NCBI GenBank assembly: GCA_963836905.1
Contig: CAWIKY010000001.1
Location: 1 to 54,307, forward strand
DNA: 54,307 nt
Origin: CAWIKY01 sp963836905
GTDB taxonomy: Bacteria > Pseudomonadota > Alphaproteobacteria > Caulobacterales > Hyphomonadaceae
Direction: 5' to 3'
Part shown: piece after piece, positions 25,927 through 34,684 of the stretch
Position numbering within the stretch: the stretch's first letter is position 1
Layout of the letters: the number at the start of each line of letters is the position of its first letter
Position numbers and translations under genes: made by a program
The notes under the pieces: generated by a model
Told to the model about the DNA's origin: nothing
Databases searched by the model: none
Seen by the model: only the letters and a program-made list of their open reading frames with translations

Positions 25927-26847
25927 ATGGCACATTCGAGACTTCGCATGACCGGAAGCGCGTTCGCTGCGGCAGTCGCACTGACCCTGACCATGGGTCA
26001 GGCCGGTGTCGCCCAAACGACGGAAGCTGGCGTCACGTCGGGCCCGCAGTTGCAACTCAACACGCTGGAGACCGGTCGCAAGCTGATGGTCGAGAACCAG
26101 ACCGGGCGCGTCAGTTTTGCGGGCCGCAGCGTTGACCTGCAGGCCTTCAGCGGGATTGTCGGCTATGCGAGCGACGTCGCCTATGTGACCGTTATCTCCG
26201 GATCCGCCAGTGCTGACGGGAAAACCGCCAGGCCGGGGAGCATGTTGCTTCTGCCCCCCTTCGGCGGTGAGGTCCTGCGCGAACGCTTTGACGCAGGGCG
26301 CCTGCGTGACGCGTCCACTGATGATGTGAGCGGCGCACCGCCTTCATTGCTGGCGTCTCTGGAGACGCTCGCTCGCCGTCAGTCGCGTGGAATCTTCTTT
26401 GGTTTGCTCGGCCAGACGAACTTCAACGTCGCCGCTTCCGGGGTCGCTGCCGATGAAGTGGGACGGCGAACCTTGCTGGGCGGAGAGGCCGTTCGCGAGG
26501 TGCGTTTTTCTGACATCTCCGACCCGGTCGATTTGCAAAGAGAGATAGTGACGTCCTTCCTCAATGCGCTGAAGCGCGGCGACGCGGCCCGGGCGGCACA
26601 GTTCATCGATCCGATGCCCTTCGGCCAAAATGGACTGACTGACGGGGCCATGGCGGCGCGAACGTTGATGGCGCAGGCCATCATCGACGAGCGCAACTGG
26701 TCCAGTACGCTCGGACAGAACGCGCCCGTTCCGGCGGAGGACGCGCCGGATATCTGGACCGTCAATGGTTCGGAAGCCCGCACTGTGGTCGCCCTGCGCC
26801 CGACCGTCGATTTCACATACGTTTCAACCGTCAGCACGGAGCGTTGA
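25927..26847 (+). CDS. Exported protein of unknown function, possible FecR-like segment
   Basis: 306 residues with a signal peptide (AAAVALTLTMGQAGVAQ-TT). Residues about 45-115 are beta-rich, with YVTVISGSASADGKTARPGS resembling the beta-roll of FecR-type domains; this is a pattern impression only. The C-terminal half contains LQREIVTSFLNALKRGDAAR and later RTLMAQAIIDERNW, which recalls NTF2/SnoaL-like helices. It is the first gene of a three-gene operon: its TGA is 2 nt before the next ATG. ATG 25927 is chosen because the signal peptide follows directly; an ATG at 25885 adds 14 basic residues. Confidence 0.85.
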   Translation: MAHSRLRMTGSAFAAAVALTLTMGQAGVAQTTEAGVTSGPQLQLNTLETGRKLMVENQTGRVSFAGRSVDLQAFSGIVGYASDVAYVTVISGSASADGKTARPGSMLLLPPFGGEVLRERFDAGRLRDASTDDVSGAPPSLLASLETLARRQSRGIFFGLLGQTNFNVAASGVAADEVGRRTLLGGEAVREVRFSDISDPVDLQREIVTSFLNALKRGDAARAAQFIDPMPFGQNGLTDGAMAARTLMAQAIIDERNWSSTLGQNAPVPAEDAPDIWTVNGSEARTVVALRPTVDFTYVSTVSTER

Positions 26848-26849
26848 TC

Positions 26850-29800
26850 ATGACACGCCATTCCGGAACCAGCTTTTTACCCCTTCGTACAATGCTTCAC
26901 AGCACGGTCTCGTTCACTGTGCTCGTGGCAATGACGACCAGTCTCGCAATAGCCGATCCTGGTGCACAGGCGCCGGCTGCAAATGTGCTCGCAGCACCCG
27001 CAATGACAGCGGTCGGAACCAGTTCAGGGGTTGATGAGACAAACCGCTACAATGTGCGGCTGATCACCCAGATATTCGATGGCTCGCAGGAGCTTTCCCA
27101 TACGCAGGTCGCCGCCTTCGCCAGAAAGCGCCAGGGCAATACGTCCTGGACGATGATGGATTTCGGCGATGGATCAGTTGTGATCACCGAGCCCGGAAAC
27201 GTCGCTGTCAGCAGTTTTGAAAACACCAGTCCCGCCGAGATGGGCGTGCTCTACGACTACGAGACGCAGACGATTGAAGGCGACTCAGACGTAGCGCAAT
27301 TCCACAACACCTTCGTCCGGCAACAGCTTGGCAACGCGCCAGCGCTCGGCAGCGATGCGCGCTGGACAGCGCAAATGCCGGTTGCGGCACTCGGCGTCGA
27401 GGGACTTACCGGCGGGAATGTGAAGATCGACCTCAGCCGTGAGTATTTCACGCATGACGGCAAGCAGATGGTGCTTCTGAAATACCGCATACCGGCCTTC
27501 ATGTCCGCTGCGGGCAGTACGAAGGTGATGCACTGGGGCGAGGGCTTTGCCCTGACTGATCCTGGGTTTGGCAACATCTATACGAGCGCCACATTGCAGC
27601 GCTCGGTTGCCGATGAGCCGAACGGGGTCAAACGTCCCTATCGTTATATCCGCAACTTCTTCGCCTCCGACGAGACCGGCGCGCCCATGCTGGATATCCG
27701 CGAGATTCCACAGGTCGCCGAGATCTATGATGATTATTTCAGCGTGCAGGCCGTCGATGTCATCCCGTTCACTGCGGATGCTGGAAGTGCCGATCAGAGA
27801 CCGGTAGCTCTTGCCGCCAATCTCGACGTGATGGCGTTCTCGATTGCCGAAAACGGCGCGAATGATGTCGGTATCACCAGCGGAGGCAGCACCAATGGGA
27901 ACCGGGGTAGTGAGCGTCCGACAGGGGGCGGACTCGGAGGAACGATGTCGACCGTTTCGACGGGCACGAGTCTTGCGGGAAACACCTACACCTGGGCCAA
28001 CATCGCTGCCGGAAGTCCGCAGGAGCAATCTGCTTTCATTGCTATAAAGAACAATCTTGCCGCCTACAAAGCCCGCGGACAGTCGCTTTCGACAGAACTC
28101 AATGCCAAGGCCGCGCGGGTGGAGCAGCTTGAAAATCAGATCAAGGCAACACGGGGCGGCACATGGAATGCATCCGACAGCCTTAACAACGCCGAAAACA
28201 TCATGACGCGGGCCGGTCAGGAGTTCCAGACCGCAGCCAACAATCTCGACGACGCCTTCCGCCGTTATGCTCCGGGAGGCAGCTCCACGCTGTCGACGGC
28301 AGAGAAATCTGCAGCTCGCCAACAAGCCTATAATGCTTACAAAGCCGCTCAGTTCAGAAACCAGACGGCTATTTCAACTTATGAAGCGGCGCTGAACAAC
28401 CCGGCCAACTACACGTATGTGCCCAACCGCGTTGAAGCTGGTCTGGCTGAAGAGTTTGCCGATGCGGCCTATGATTTCCGGATCGCCGAGCAAAAGCTCG
28501 CGCAGTACGGTCAGGAGGGCTTGGCCATCGCCGCCGAGGTAAAAGCTATACCAGCATCGCGAATGCCCACCTTCAGTTCGGTGCTTGGCGGCGGGCTGGC
28601 CGTGCTCGGCAACGGGATGAACGGTTATACAGTCGGGGCCTCACTTGCGAATTTTCAGAACCAGGCCGGAACCAACCTTTCGTCAGGTGCCGGGCCGAGG
28701 CTGACACGCACGTATGGAGGCGCGCTCAACGGCACGGGACTGACAGGCGCCGGGCTTTTTGATCTCGGCCTTGGCCTGGATCTGCTGGGTCTCGCAGGTG
28801 CCGCGCTCTCCGGAGATGTGGTTGGAGCCGTTACAACGGTGGCAGCGATCGGGACCGGTTCGATCACCGACATCCTGCTTTCGGCTAAGGGCCTGAAGGA
28901 TATTAACACCGTCAATCTCGAGGCCGCTGAACTCGGTAGAAAACTGGCACGTGAGCGGCGCGAACAGTATGAGCGCGTCTCCGATGAGAGAGAGGAAAGG
29001 TTCCGCGCCGAGATAGCGCAGCTCGATGCCGATATCGCCCGGCTGGACGAACTGGCCCCTGCCGCCGAACGCAACCGCGATAACATCATGCGGCAACGCG
29101 ACGAGGCGCGGGCGGCACGACAGGCCGCCGAGGCCGAGGCGGCTGCTCAGGCCGCGCGTCAGGCCGCCGCAGAAGCGCAAGCTGCCAGAGATCGTGCAGC
29201 ACGCGCTGAACGTCTCCGCAGGGAGCAGGAATGGGCCGACGGAGCCAATGACCGGCTTCGCGATGCCATGGAGCCCGACTACCCGACGGCCCCGCCGCGC
29301 GATCCCAACGCACCGCCTCGCCCCCCGCGCGAACCTGCTCCGCCGCCGCCACCGACAGCCGAGGAAATCAGGCAGGCTGAGATCGATGCCCGGCAGGCAA
29401 AGGCGAAAGCCGAACTTGATGCCTACCAGACCAAAAAACTCGCGGAAATGAAAGCGGAGCGCGAGCGCAACAGAAACAAGGAAACCAAGCCGTTCACGAC
29501 GTCGCCGTTGACCGTCAGCCAATTCGACACCGACCCCGTCACGTTCGAACCGGTGACGTTTACGCCCGTCACATTTCTAAAGGTCGAATTCGACAAGGAT
29601 CGCGATCTCTTCGACGAGGACGGCAATCTCAAGAAAGTCGGCCCGGACGATTTCGAGATGACGCCGTTCGATGCGCCGGATATTTCTGAATTTCCGCCGA
29701 CTGACCCGGACGACAAGGATGGCTATCCCGGTACCGGTCTTTACCCGGCCTTCGATTATGACGGTCTTGAAGGGACCATCGAGACCAGTCTCGACCGGTG

Positions 29801-30440
29801 GGCAGAATGGCTGGAAACCCAGAACGTCGCCCAGTTGACCCGGCTTGCCTTGCAGGCAGGTTATCCGAACCTTGCCTCTGCACTGGCCGATGCCGAAAAC
29901 ATCATGCGCTTTTCGCAGGACACAGGCTACAGGCGCTGGGCCCTGACCGCGCCGAGTTGCGCCGGCTCGATCGGGTGCGGTCCCTCCTATCTGGAACGCT
30001 GGTCGATGAAGTCCTCCATCGTCGCACTGGGGGATATTCTGGTGCAGAGCCGCGAGATCTTCTCGACCGGCGGGTTCTCCGACATCGGGATCTCCGGCCT
30101 GCAACTGATCTATATTCTGCGCGATTTCGGACTACAGGATGGAGACCTCGTGGATATCCAGATTTCCCAGTTCGGCAGGACGATCTTTACCAACCGTCTC
30201 AGCCTGACCAATGCCGGGGATGATTTCGCGATCCGCCTGCGTCAGGGCGTGGCGCAACTGGTGATCACTGCGGTCAACGAGGGGTCGGTCTCACCAAACA
30301 CAGCGGAGATCGACATTGCGAACGTCGTTCGCGGCGAGGGCAATCAGACCTACTCGCTCAACACCGGCCAAACAGCCGTTCTCCGTATCGAAGCGAACGC
30401 CACAGCCGCGTCATCCTCCAATTCCGGTATAGGGAACTAG
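26850..30440 (+). CDS. Giant exported coiled-coil protein of unknown function
   Basis: 1196 residues, the centrepiece of the operon. In order: signal peptide (STVSFTVLVAMTTSLAIA-DP); a beta-type domain to about residue 350; a Gly/Ser/Thr linker; a first helical region (about 397-560, with RVEQLENQIKA); a Gly/Ala/Leu-rich hydrophobic stretch (about 636-677, DLLGLAGAALSGDVVGAV); a long charged Ala-rich coiled coil (about 690-795) resembling TolA domain II in composition; a Pro-rich hinge (about 811-834); a second helix; a short repeat of VTF units (about 897-912); an acidic linker; and a C-terminal beta-type domain (about 1071-1185, ending in SPNTAEIDIANVV and YSLNTGQTAVLRI). Two cysteines (SCAGSIGCG) appear to be the only ones and could form a disulfide. 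ATG 26850 has GGAG upstream; a TTG 6 nt earlier is possible. Confidence 0.85.
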   Translation: MTRHSGTSFLPLRTMLHSTVSFTVLVAMTTSLAIADPGAQAPAANVLAAPAMTAVGTSSGVDETNRYNVRLITQIFDGSQELSHTQVAAFARKRQGNTSWTMMDFGDGSVVITEPGNVAVSSFENTSPAEMGVLYDYETQTIEGDSDVAQFHNTFVRQQLGNAPALGSDARWTAQMPVAALGVEGLTGGNVKIDLSREYFTHDGKQMVLLKYRIPAFMSAAGSTKVMHWGEGFALTDPGFGNIYTSATLQRSVADEPNGVKRPYRYIRNFFASDETGAPMLDIREIPQVAEIYDDYFSVQAVDVIPFTADAGSADQRPVALAANLDVMAFSIAENGANDVGITSGGSTNGNRGSERPTGGGLGGTMSTVSTGTSLAGNTYTWANIAAGSPQEQSAFIAIKNNLAAYKARGQSLSTELNAKAARVEQLENQIKATRGGTWNASDSLNNAENIMTRAGQEFQTAANNLDDAFRRYAPGGSSTLSTAEKSAARQQAYNAYKAAQFRNQTAISTYEAALNNPANYTYVPNRVEAGLAEEFADAAYDFRIAEQKLAQYGQEGLAIAAEVKAIPASRMPTFSSVLGGGLAVLGNGMNGYTVGASLANFQNQAGTNLSSGAGPRLTRTYGGALNGTGLTGAGLFDLGLGLDLLGLAGAALSGDVVGAVTTVAAIGTGSITDILLSAKGLKDINTVNLEAAELGRKLARERREQYERVSDEREERFRAEIAQLDADIARLDELAPAAERNRDNIMRQRDEARAARQAAEAEAAAQAARQAAAEAQAARDRAARAERLRREQEWADGANDRLRDAMEPDYPTAPPRDPNAPPRPPREPAPPPPPTAEEIRQAEIDARQAKAKAELDAYQTKKLAEMKAERERNRNKETKPFTTSPLTVSQFDTDPVTFEPVTFTPVTFLKVEFDKDRDLFDEDGNLKKVGPDDFEMTPFDAPDISEFPPTDPDDKDGYPGTGLYPAFDYDGLEGTIETSLDRWAEWLETQNVAQLTRLALQAGYPNLASALADAENIMRFSQDTGYRRWALTAPSCAGSIGCGPSYLERWSMKSSIVALGDILVQSREIFSTGGFSDIGISGLQLIYILRDFGLQDGDLVDIQISQFGRTIFTNRLSLTNAGDDFAIRLRQGVAQLVITAVNEGSVSPNTAEIDIANVVRGEGNQTYSLNTGQTAVLRIEANATAASSSNSGIGN

Positions 30441-30442
30441 TC

Positions 30443-31387
30443 ATGTATCTGCGTTTTCTCATCGCCGGAGCCCTGACGGCATCGTCCATTGCACTGTTTG
30501 CTCCTGCAGCGCGCTCACAGGCGACTGCTGACATCACCAATGCGATCACCGAGCAGGATCAGATCGCCAATGTCGTGCGCCAACGAAGTACGCCTGGCCC
30601 AATGCTCGGGTCAGAGGGCAACGAGATCGATGGGGAGGCGGGTATTTACGTGCTCCGCGTCAACGACATCTTTTATCTCAGCGCAGAAAGTAGCCTGGGC
30701 TGGTCGGAGAACCCGCTGCGGACCGCCGACGATGCAGGCGATAGCTTCTACGCGTCGCTTGCGGCAACTGCGGGCGTGCAGACAAAGATCGCCGGGCTCG
30801 TTGATGCCGGAGCCAGCATCACGGTTTCCGGGCTTCAGTATGACGAGAGTTTTGCGCCCTCCTCACGCAACGTGAACGCTTCGGCGAATGTTGGATATCA
30901 GGTCAAGAGCCTGCCGATCTATATCGGGGTCGTCGGGTTTGGCGGCCAGAACTTCGATGAGGACTTTGACAATGGCACCGCGTTCTATGGCGCATCGGCT
31001 TCCGTCAGCTATGCGCTCGCGCTTGGCCAGCGAACGCTCGTCCAGCCCGCTTTGGTGGTCACTCGCCAGCTCAGCGAACGCGATGAGAACGATTCGACTT
31101 CGGTCACCGCTGCCCTTACCGCCACGCATGTCCTGACGCCGCGCATCAATCTGACCGGGTCGGTCCGTGTGTCGCAGAGCTACTTCGACAATTTCTTTGA
31201 AGACGTGACCTTCGTTGAACGCGAAGACACCCAATATGGTGTCAGCGTCGGAGCGACTTACAGGCTCAACGACGCGATCGGATTCTCGGCGAGCGTTGGT
31301 TATGACAAGCGTACATCCGACTTCTTCCTGTCCGAATACGAGAGCGTGGAACCGGCTATTGCCATTTCCGGGCGGATTCGTTTCTGA
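30443..31387 (+). CDS. Outer-membrane beta-barrel protein of the exported operon
   Basis: 314 residues: signal peptide (FLIAGALTASSIALFAPAARS-QA), a mature N-terminal stretch of about 50 residues (ITEQDQIANVVRQRSTPGPM), then alternating amphipathic strands (FYLSAESSLGW, SFYASLAATAGV, VNASANVGYQV, YGVSVGATYRL, GFSASVGYDKR) and a terminal phenylalanine (AISGRIRF), the BAM signal. About 12 strands can be guessed. It starts 2 nt after the stop of the giant protein, so the two are co-translated. It may be a channel or an outer-membrane anchor for the coiled-coil partner; not shown by sequence. Confidence 0.85.
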   Translation: MYLRFLIAGALTASSIALFAPAARSQATADITNAITEQDQIANVVRQRSTPGPMLGSEGNEIDGEAGIYVLRVNDIFYLSAESSLGWSENPLRTADDAGDSFYASLAATAGVQTKIAGLVDAGASITVSGLQYDESFAPSSRNVNASANVGYQVKSLPIYIGVVGFGGQNFDEDFDNGTAFYGASASVSYALALGQRTLVQPALVVTRQLSERDENDSTSVTAALTATHVLTPRINLTGSVRVSQSYFDNFFEDVTFVEREDTQYGVSVGATYRLNDAIGFSASVGYDKRTSDFFLSEYESVEPAIAISGRIRF

Positions 31388-31400
31388 CAGCACCGTCTCT

Positions 31401-31427
31401 CCCCGGAAGCCGCGATGGATTCCGGGG
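31401..31427 (+). terminator. Hairpin after the exported operon
   Basis: Perfect 8-bp inverted repeat CCCCGGAA / TTCCGGGG with an 11-nt loop, 13 nt after the beta-barrel stop. No T-run follows, so it is a candidate terminator or mRNA-stabilising hairpin only. Confidence 0.45.
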
Positions 31428-31541
31428 CAGGCATGTCGCTCTGGAGATCGTTGAGACGCTCTGACAAACCTTCTTGCCCGGAAGCCTCTGGCGGGTCGAC
31501 GGGTCTGGCGCGGGCCCGGTCCGGTCGGATAGAGTAGGGAC

Positions 31542-32354
31542 ATGAAAGTCTCCCTCATCCAGATGACCAGCGGCATTCGGGTCGATGCCAATATCGCGCA
31601 GGCTTCGGCCCTGATCCGTCAGGCAGCGGCCGCCTCACCCGATCTGATCGCCACACCTGAGATGACCGGGTTGCTCGACAAGCGACCGGGCGAAGTGGAA
31701 CGACAGGCGCAGGCGGAAGACTCCGACGCGGCTGTGGCTTCCTTCTCGGCGCTCGCAGCGGAACTCGGAACTTCGCTTCTGATCGGTTCGCTCGCCATTC
31801 GCACGGCTGGCAACAAGATCGTCAATCGCAGCTTTCTTTTCGACACGGCCGGTCGCATCGCTGCCCGCTATGACAAGATACACATGTTCGACGTCGATCT
31901 GGACGGTGGCGAAAGCTATCGCGAGTCCGCAACCTATTTGCCGGGCGGGGCCGCCGTACTGACGGACTGTGCGGGAACCAGGCTCGGCCTCACCATCTGC
32001 TATGACGTACGGTTTCCGCACCTCTACCGGTCGCTTGCCACCGCCGGTGCGCGGGTCATTACTGTTCCGGCAGCTTTCACAGCCACCACGGGCAGGGCGC
32101 ACTGGCACGTCCTGTTGCGGGCGCGGGCCATAGAAACGGGGTGCTTCATTCTCGCCCCGGCGCAATGCGGCCATCACGAGGACGGACGGGACACCTATGG
32201 CCATTCGCTGATCGTTTCGCCCTGGGGCGACGTGCTGGCAGACGGCGGAACGGAGCCGGGCGTCGTCACCGCAACACTTGCTCTTGGGGATGTGGAGGTT
32301 GCCCGGAGCCGTGTTCCCAGTCTGGTCAATGGCCGCGCCTTCAACGGGCCGTAA
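31542..32354 (+). CDS. Nitrilase-superfamily amidohydrolase (deaminated glutathione amidase-like)
   Basis: 270-residue carbon-nitrogen hydrolase. The Glu-Lys-Cys triad is readable: E40 (IATPEMTG), K112 (ARYDKIHMFDVDL) and C153 (LTICYDVRFPHLYR). The segment KIHMFDVD and the overall length match the Nit1/YafV-adjacent group that hydrolyses deaminated glutathione, a metabolite-repair activity. Closely related omega-amidases cannot be excluded. It is convergent with the YqaA-like gene, 11 nt apart. Confidence 0.92.
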   Translation: MKVSLIQMTSGIRVDANIAQASALIRQAAAASPDLIATPEMTGLLDKRPGEVERQAQAEDSDAAVASFSALAAELGTSLLIGSLAIRTAGNKIVNRSFLFDTAGRIAARYDKIHMFDVDLDGGESYRESATYLPGGAAVLTDCAGTRLGLTICYDVRFPHLYRSLATAGARVITVPAAFTATTGRAHWHVLLRARAIETGCFILAPAQCGHHEDGRDTYGHSLIVSPWGDVLADGGTEPGVVTATLALGDVEVARSRVPSLVNGRAFNGP

Positions 32355-32365
32355 ACAGCTGCACG

Positions 32366-32932
32366 TCAGACAAGCAGGATCCAGGCGGCCAGCACGGCAA
32401 AGATCACAATTCCGGCGATAAAGATTTCGAGCTCGTATTTTGCAACGACGTCCTTTGCCCTTTGACCGATGGCGAGAACCGCCAGCCATAGCCCGAAATA
32501 GAGAATCGATCGCGAAGTTGCGACGGCAAGTATGAAGAGCGGGATGTTCATTCCCAGCGTGCCGGCAGCTGCAGTACCGACCTGAAAGGGAAATGGCGTC
32601 AAACCGATTGCGAACACTGTCAGGAAGGCATTGTCACGCAGGCGCTCGCTGGCACTTTCCCATGAGCCTTCCGCCCCCATCCACGCCACGAACGGCTCGA
32701 TCACGGGTTCCAGAAGCCACATGCCAAAGGCATACATCAACGCTGCGCCCGCGACGTTTCCAATCACGAGCCACAGCGAAATAACCCAGCCTGAACGGCC
32801 GCGACTGACCATCATCGGTATGAACAAGGGCTGTATCGGGAATAAGATGAAGGAGCCTTCGAGAAACCCCAACAACCCCGAAACGGGGATGACCCGTCTC
32901 GATCTGACGAGCCGCGATAACGCTTTGCGCAT
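32366..32932 (-). CDS. YqaA-like (VTT/DedA superfamily) membrane protein
   Basis: 188 residues with a hydrophobic core. FLEGSFILFPIQPLFIPMM, VIGNVAGAALMYAFG and LTPFPFQVGTAAAGTLG carry the glycine/proline pattern of the VTT (SNARE-associated/DedA) fold with its re-entrant loops, in the short form called YqaA. DedA relatives are linked to undecaprenyl-phosphate or phospholipid flipping; the role of the YqaA branch is not established. Confidence 0.85.
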   Translation of the reverse strand: MRKALSRLVRSRRVIPVSGLLGFLEGSFILFPIQPLFIPMMVSRGRSGWVISLWLVIGNVAGAALMYAFGMWLLEPVIEPFVAWMGAEGSWESASERLRDNAFLTVFAIGLTPFPFQVGTAAAGTLGMNIPLFILAVATSRSILYFGLWLAVLAIGQRAKDVVAKYELEIFIAGIVIFAVLAAWILLV

Positions 32933-33010
32933 GGTTTACCTCTCCGCCGGCCTCAGAAAGCGAACGACGAAGAGGTGAACCCGTTCCGACAAGCGGCGGT
33001 AGTGTGGCCG

Positions 33011-34615
33011 CTATTCTGCCGTTGCCGAGAAGCCGAGACGGTCTTTCGTCAGGGTCTGCGGGGCTTCCATGGCGGTTCCGAGATTGAGCGGCGTTTCAGG
33101 CGCCATGGCGATTGTCAACGTGCCGGATTCCGCAATGAAGGTGGAAAGGGCAGCGACCAGATCTGTCACCAGCGCCTGATCGATGCCTGCGCCGCTTGCC
33201 ATCATCGGTGCCATAGCGACCATGGCCACGGCCTGCGAACGCACGGCTTCCGGCTCCTGTCCGGACTGCTTGGCCTGAAAGGCGATAGCGCGTTCAATCA
33301 GACCGGTATCTTCCAGAACGATGGACAGGTTGTGAATTGAGAGCTTCGAATAGGCATCCGCAACCTCGGCCATCACTGCCGAAACGTCTTCCTGCTGTTG
33401 TTCGGGCGTCATTCCGGCCTGCATTTCTGTCAGAGCCTCACCGAAAGCCTTGTAGCCGCTGACCTTGCCATTGCTTTCCAGACGGAAGGCATTCACGAGT
33501 TCGAGAAAGCTTTCCTCGGAGGTCGCGATGTCGGTTTTCGGGTCGTAGAGAGTGGCACCGCCCGCTTTCAGCCTGACCTCCTTGAGATCCAGCGTCGTCA
33601 GGATCGGAGAGACCTGCGCGCCCAGCTTGCCCTTGTCGGCATCGGCGATCATTGCGAGGTCAAAGTTATTGAGTTCGAGCCGTGTGGGGACGCCGTCACT
33701 ATTGCGTTTGATGGTGTAAAGCGTCTTGGGAGCGGAAATCGTCAGTCCGGCCGCATCGAAACGGACGCCGTCCATGGAAAACCTGTCAAAGCCCGGATCG
33801 AGCGGATTGCTGAGCCGGTCGGCAAACGCCTGGGCCTGCGCCTCGCCATCGGCCTCTTCCATCATCGATGCGAAATCTAGCTTCAGATTGTCCATCTTGA
33901 TCGAGGCAATATCGAACGTGCCCGAAATGTCTTCCTCAGCATCGTCGAATGTCAGCTTCAGGCCGTCGAGAGCCATCGAACCTGCCAGAAGGTCCGCAAC
34001 ATCGTTGACGGCAAAACGTTTCACTGCAACCGATCCAGTGGAGCCGTCTTCGCCACCTGCGAAGCTCAGCCCGTTCCAGACCAGTTTCTCGAACGAGACG
34101 TTCTCCGGTACCGGCGGTTCGCCGGCTTCGCCGGTTTCGATCAGGTTGGCGACCCATGCCGCCAGAGCGGGCGATGGCTTGAGAAGTTCAAAATCGGCAA
34201 GCGCGAACGTGCCACTGTTGGCCTCGTTCTCGCCGGCGCGTCCGGAAACACCCTTGAGCTTGAACGACGTGAAAACCGGCTGGCCATCGGCGCCGGTACC
34301 CAGCCCGGCGAGCACCATTTCCTTCGCCTGAAGTGTGTTGAACCGTCCGCCGACTTTCAGGGACACATCGCCATCGGTACCATCGGAATCGACATTGGCG
34401 TTTGCCTCTTCGATACCTTTCATCTGGATGGTGACGTCCCGGAAGGTCGCTGTCTTGCCTGCAACCGTCTTTTTATCCCAGGAAAACTGCCCGCTACCGG
34501 AATCGGCCAGCGCCATCTCCGTAAGCGCGGCCTGCGCCTTGGGGTCGGGCTTTCCACCGGACCCACATCCCGCAAGTACGGCAAGAGCGACACCGCCAAT
34601 CAACCAGTTGCGCAT
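33011..34615 (-). CDS. Large lipoprotein of unknown function
   Basis: 534 residues with a lipobox (LIGGVALAVLAGC-GSGG), so it is lipid-modified at Cys16 and anchored in the envelope. The mature part alternates beta-rich stretches (TFRDVTIQMKGIE, FEKLVWNGLSFAGGEDG, MALDGLKLTFDDAEEDISG, DGVRFDAAGLTISAP) in a repeated 'strand-turn-strand' style reminiscent of AsmA-like or lipid-binding beta-groove repeats, and ends in a helical Ala/Met-rich part (AVAMVAMAPMMASGAG). No family name is recognised. No co-directional close neighbour. Confidence 0.8.
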   Translation of the reverse strand: MRNWLIGGVALAVLAGCGSGGKPDPKAQAALTEMALADSGSGQFSWDKKTVAGKTATFRDVTIQMKGIEEANANVDSDGTDGDVSLKVGGRFNTLQAKEMVLAGLGTGADGQPVFTSFKLKGVSGRAGENEANSGTFALADFELLKPSPALAAWVANLIETGEAGEPPVPENVSFEKLVWNGLSFAGGEDGSTGSVAVKRFAVNDVADLLAGSMALDGLKLTFDDAEEDISGTFDIASIKMDNLKLDFASMMEEADGEAQAQAFADRLSNPLDPGFDRFSMDGVRFDAAGLTISAPKTLYTIKRNSDGVPTRLELNNFDLAMIADADKGKLGAQVSPILTTLDLKEVRLKAGGATLYDPKTDIATSEESFLELVNAFRLESNGKVSGYKAFGEALTEMQAGMTPEQQQEDVSAVMAEVADAYSKLSIHNLSIVLEDTGLIERAIAFQAKQSGQEPEAVRSQAVAMVAMAPMMASGAGIDQALVTDLVAALSTFIAESGTLTIAMAPETPLNLGTAMEAPQTLTKDRLGFSATAE

Positions 34616-34684
34616 TTTTCTTCTCCAGCTAGGTGTTTGTATGAAACCAGCTTAAGCGATTTTAAGACGGCCTGCCACCTTGCC

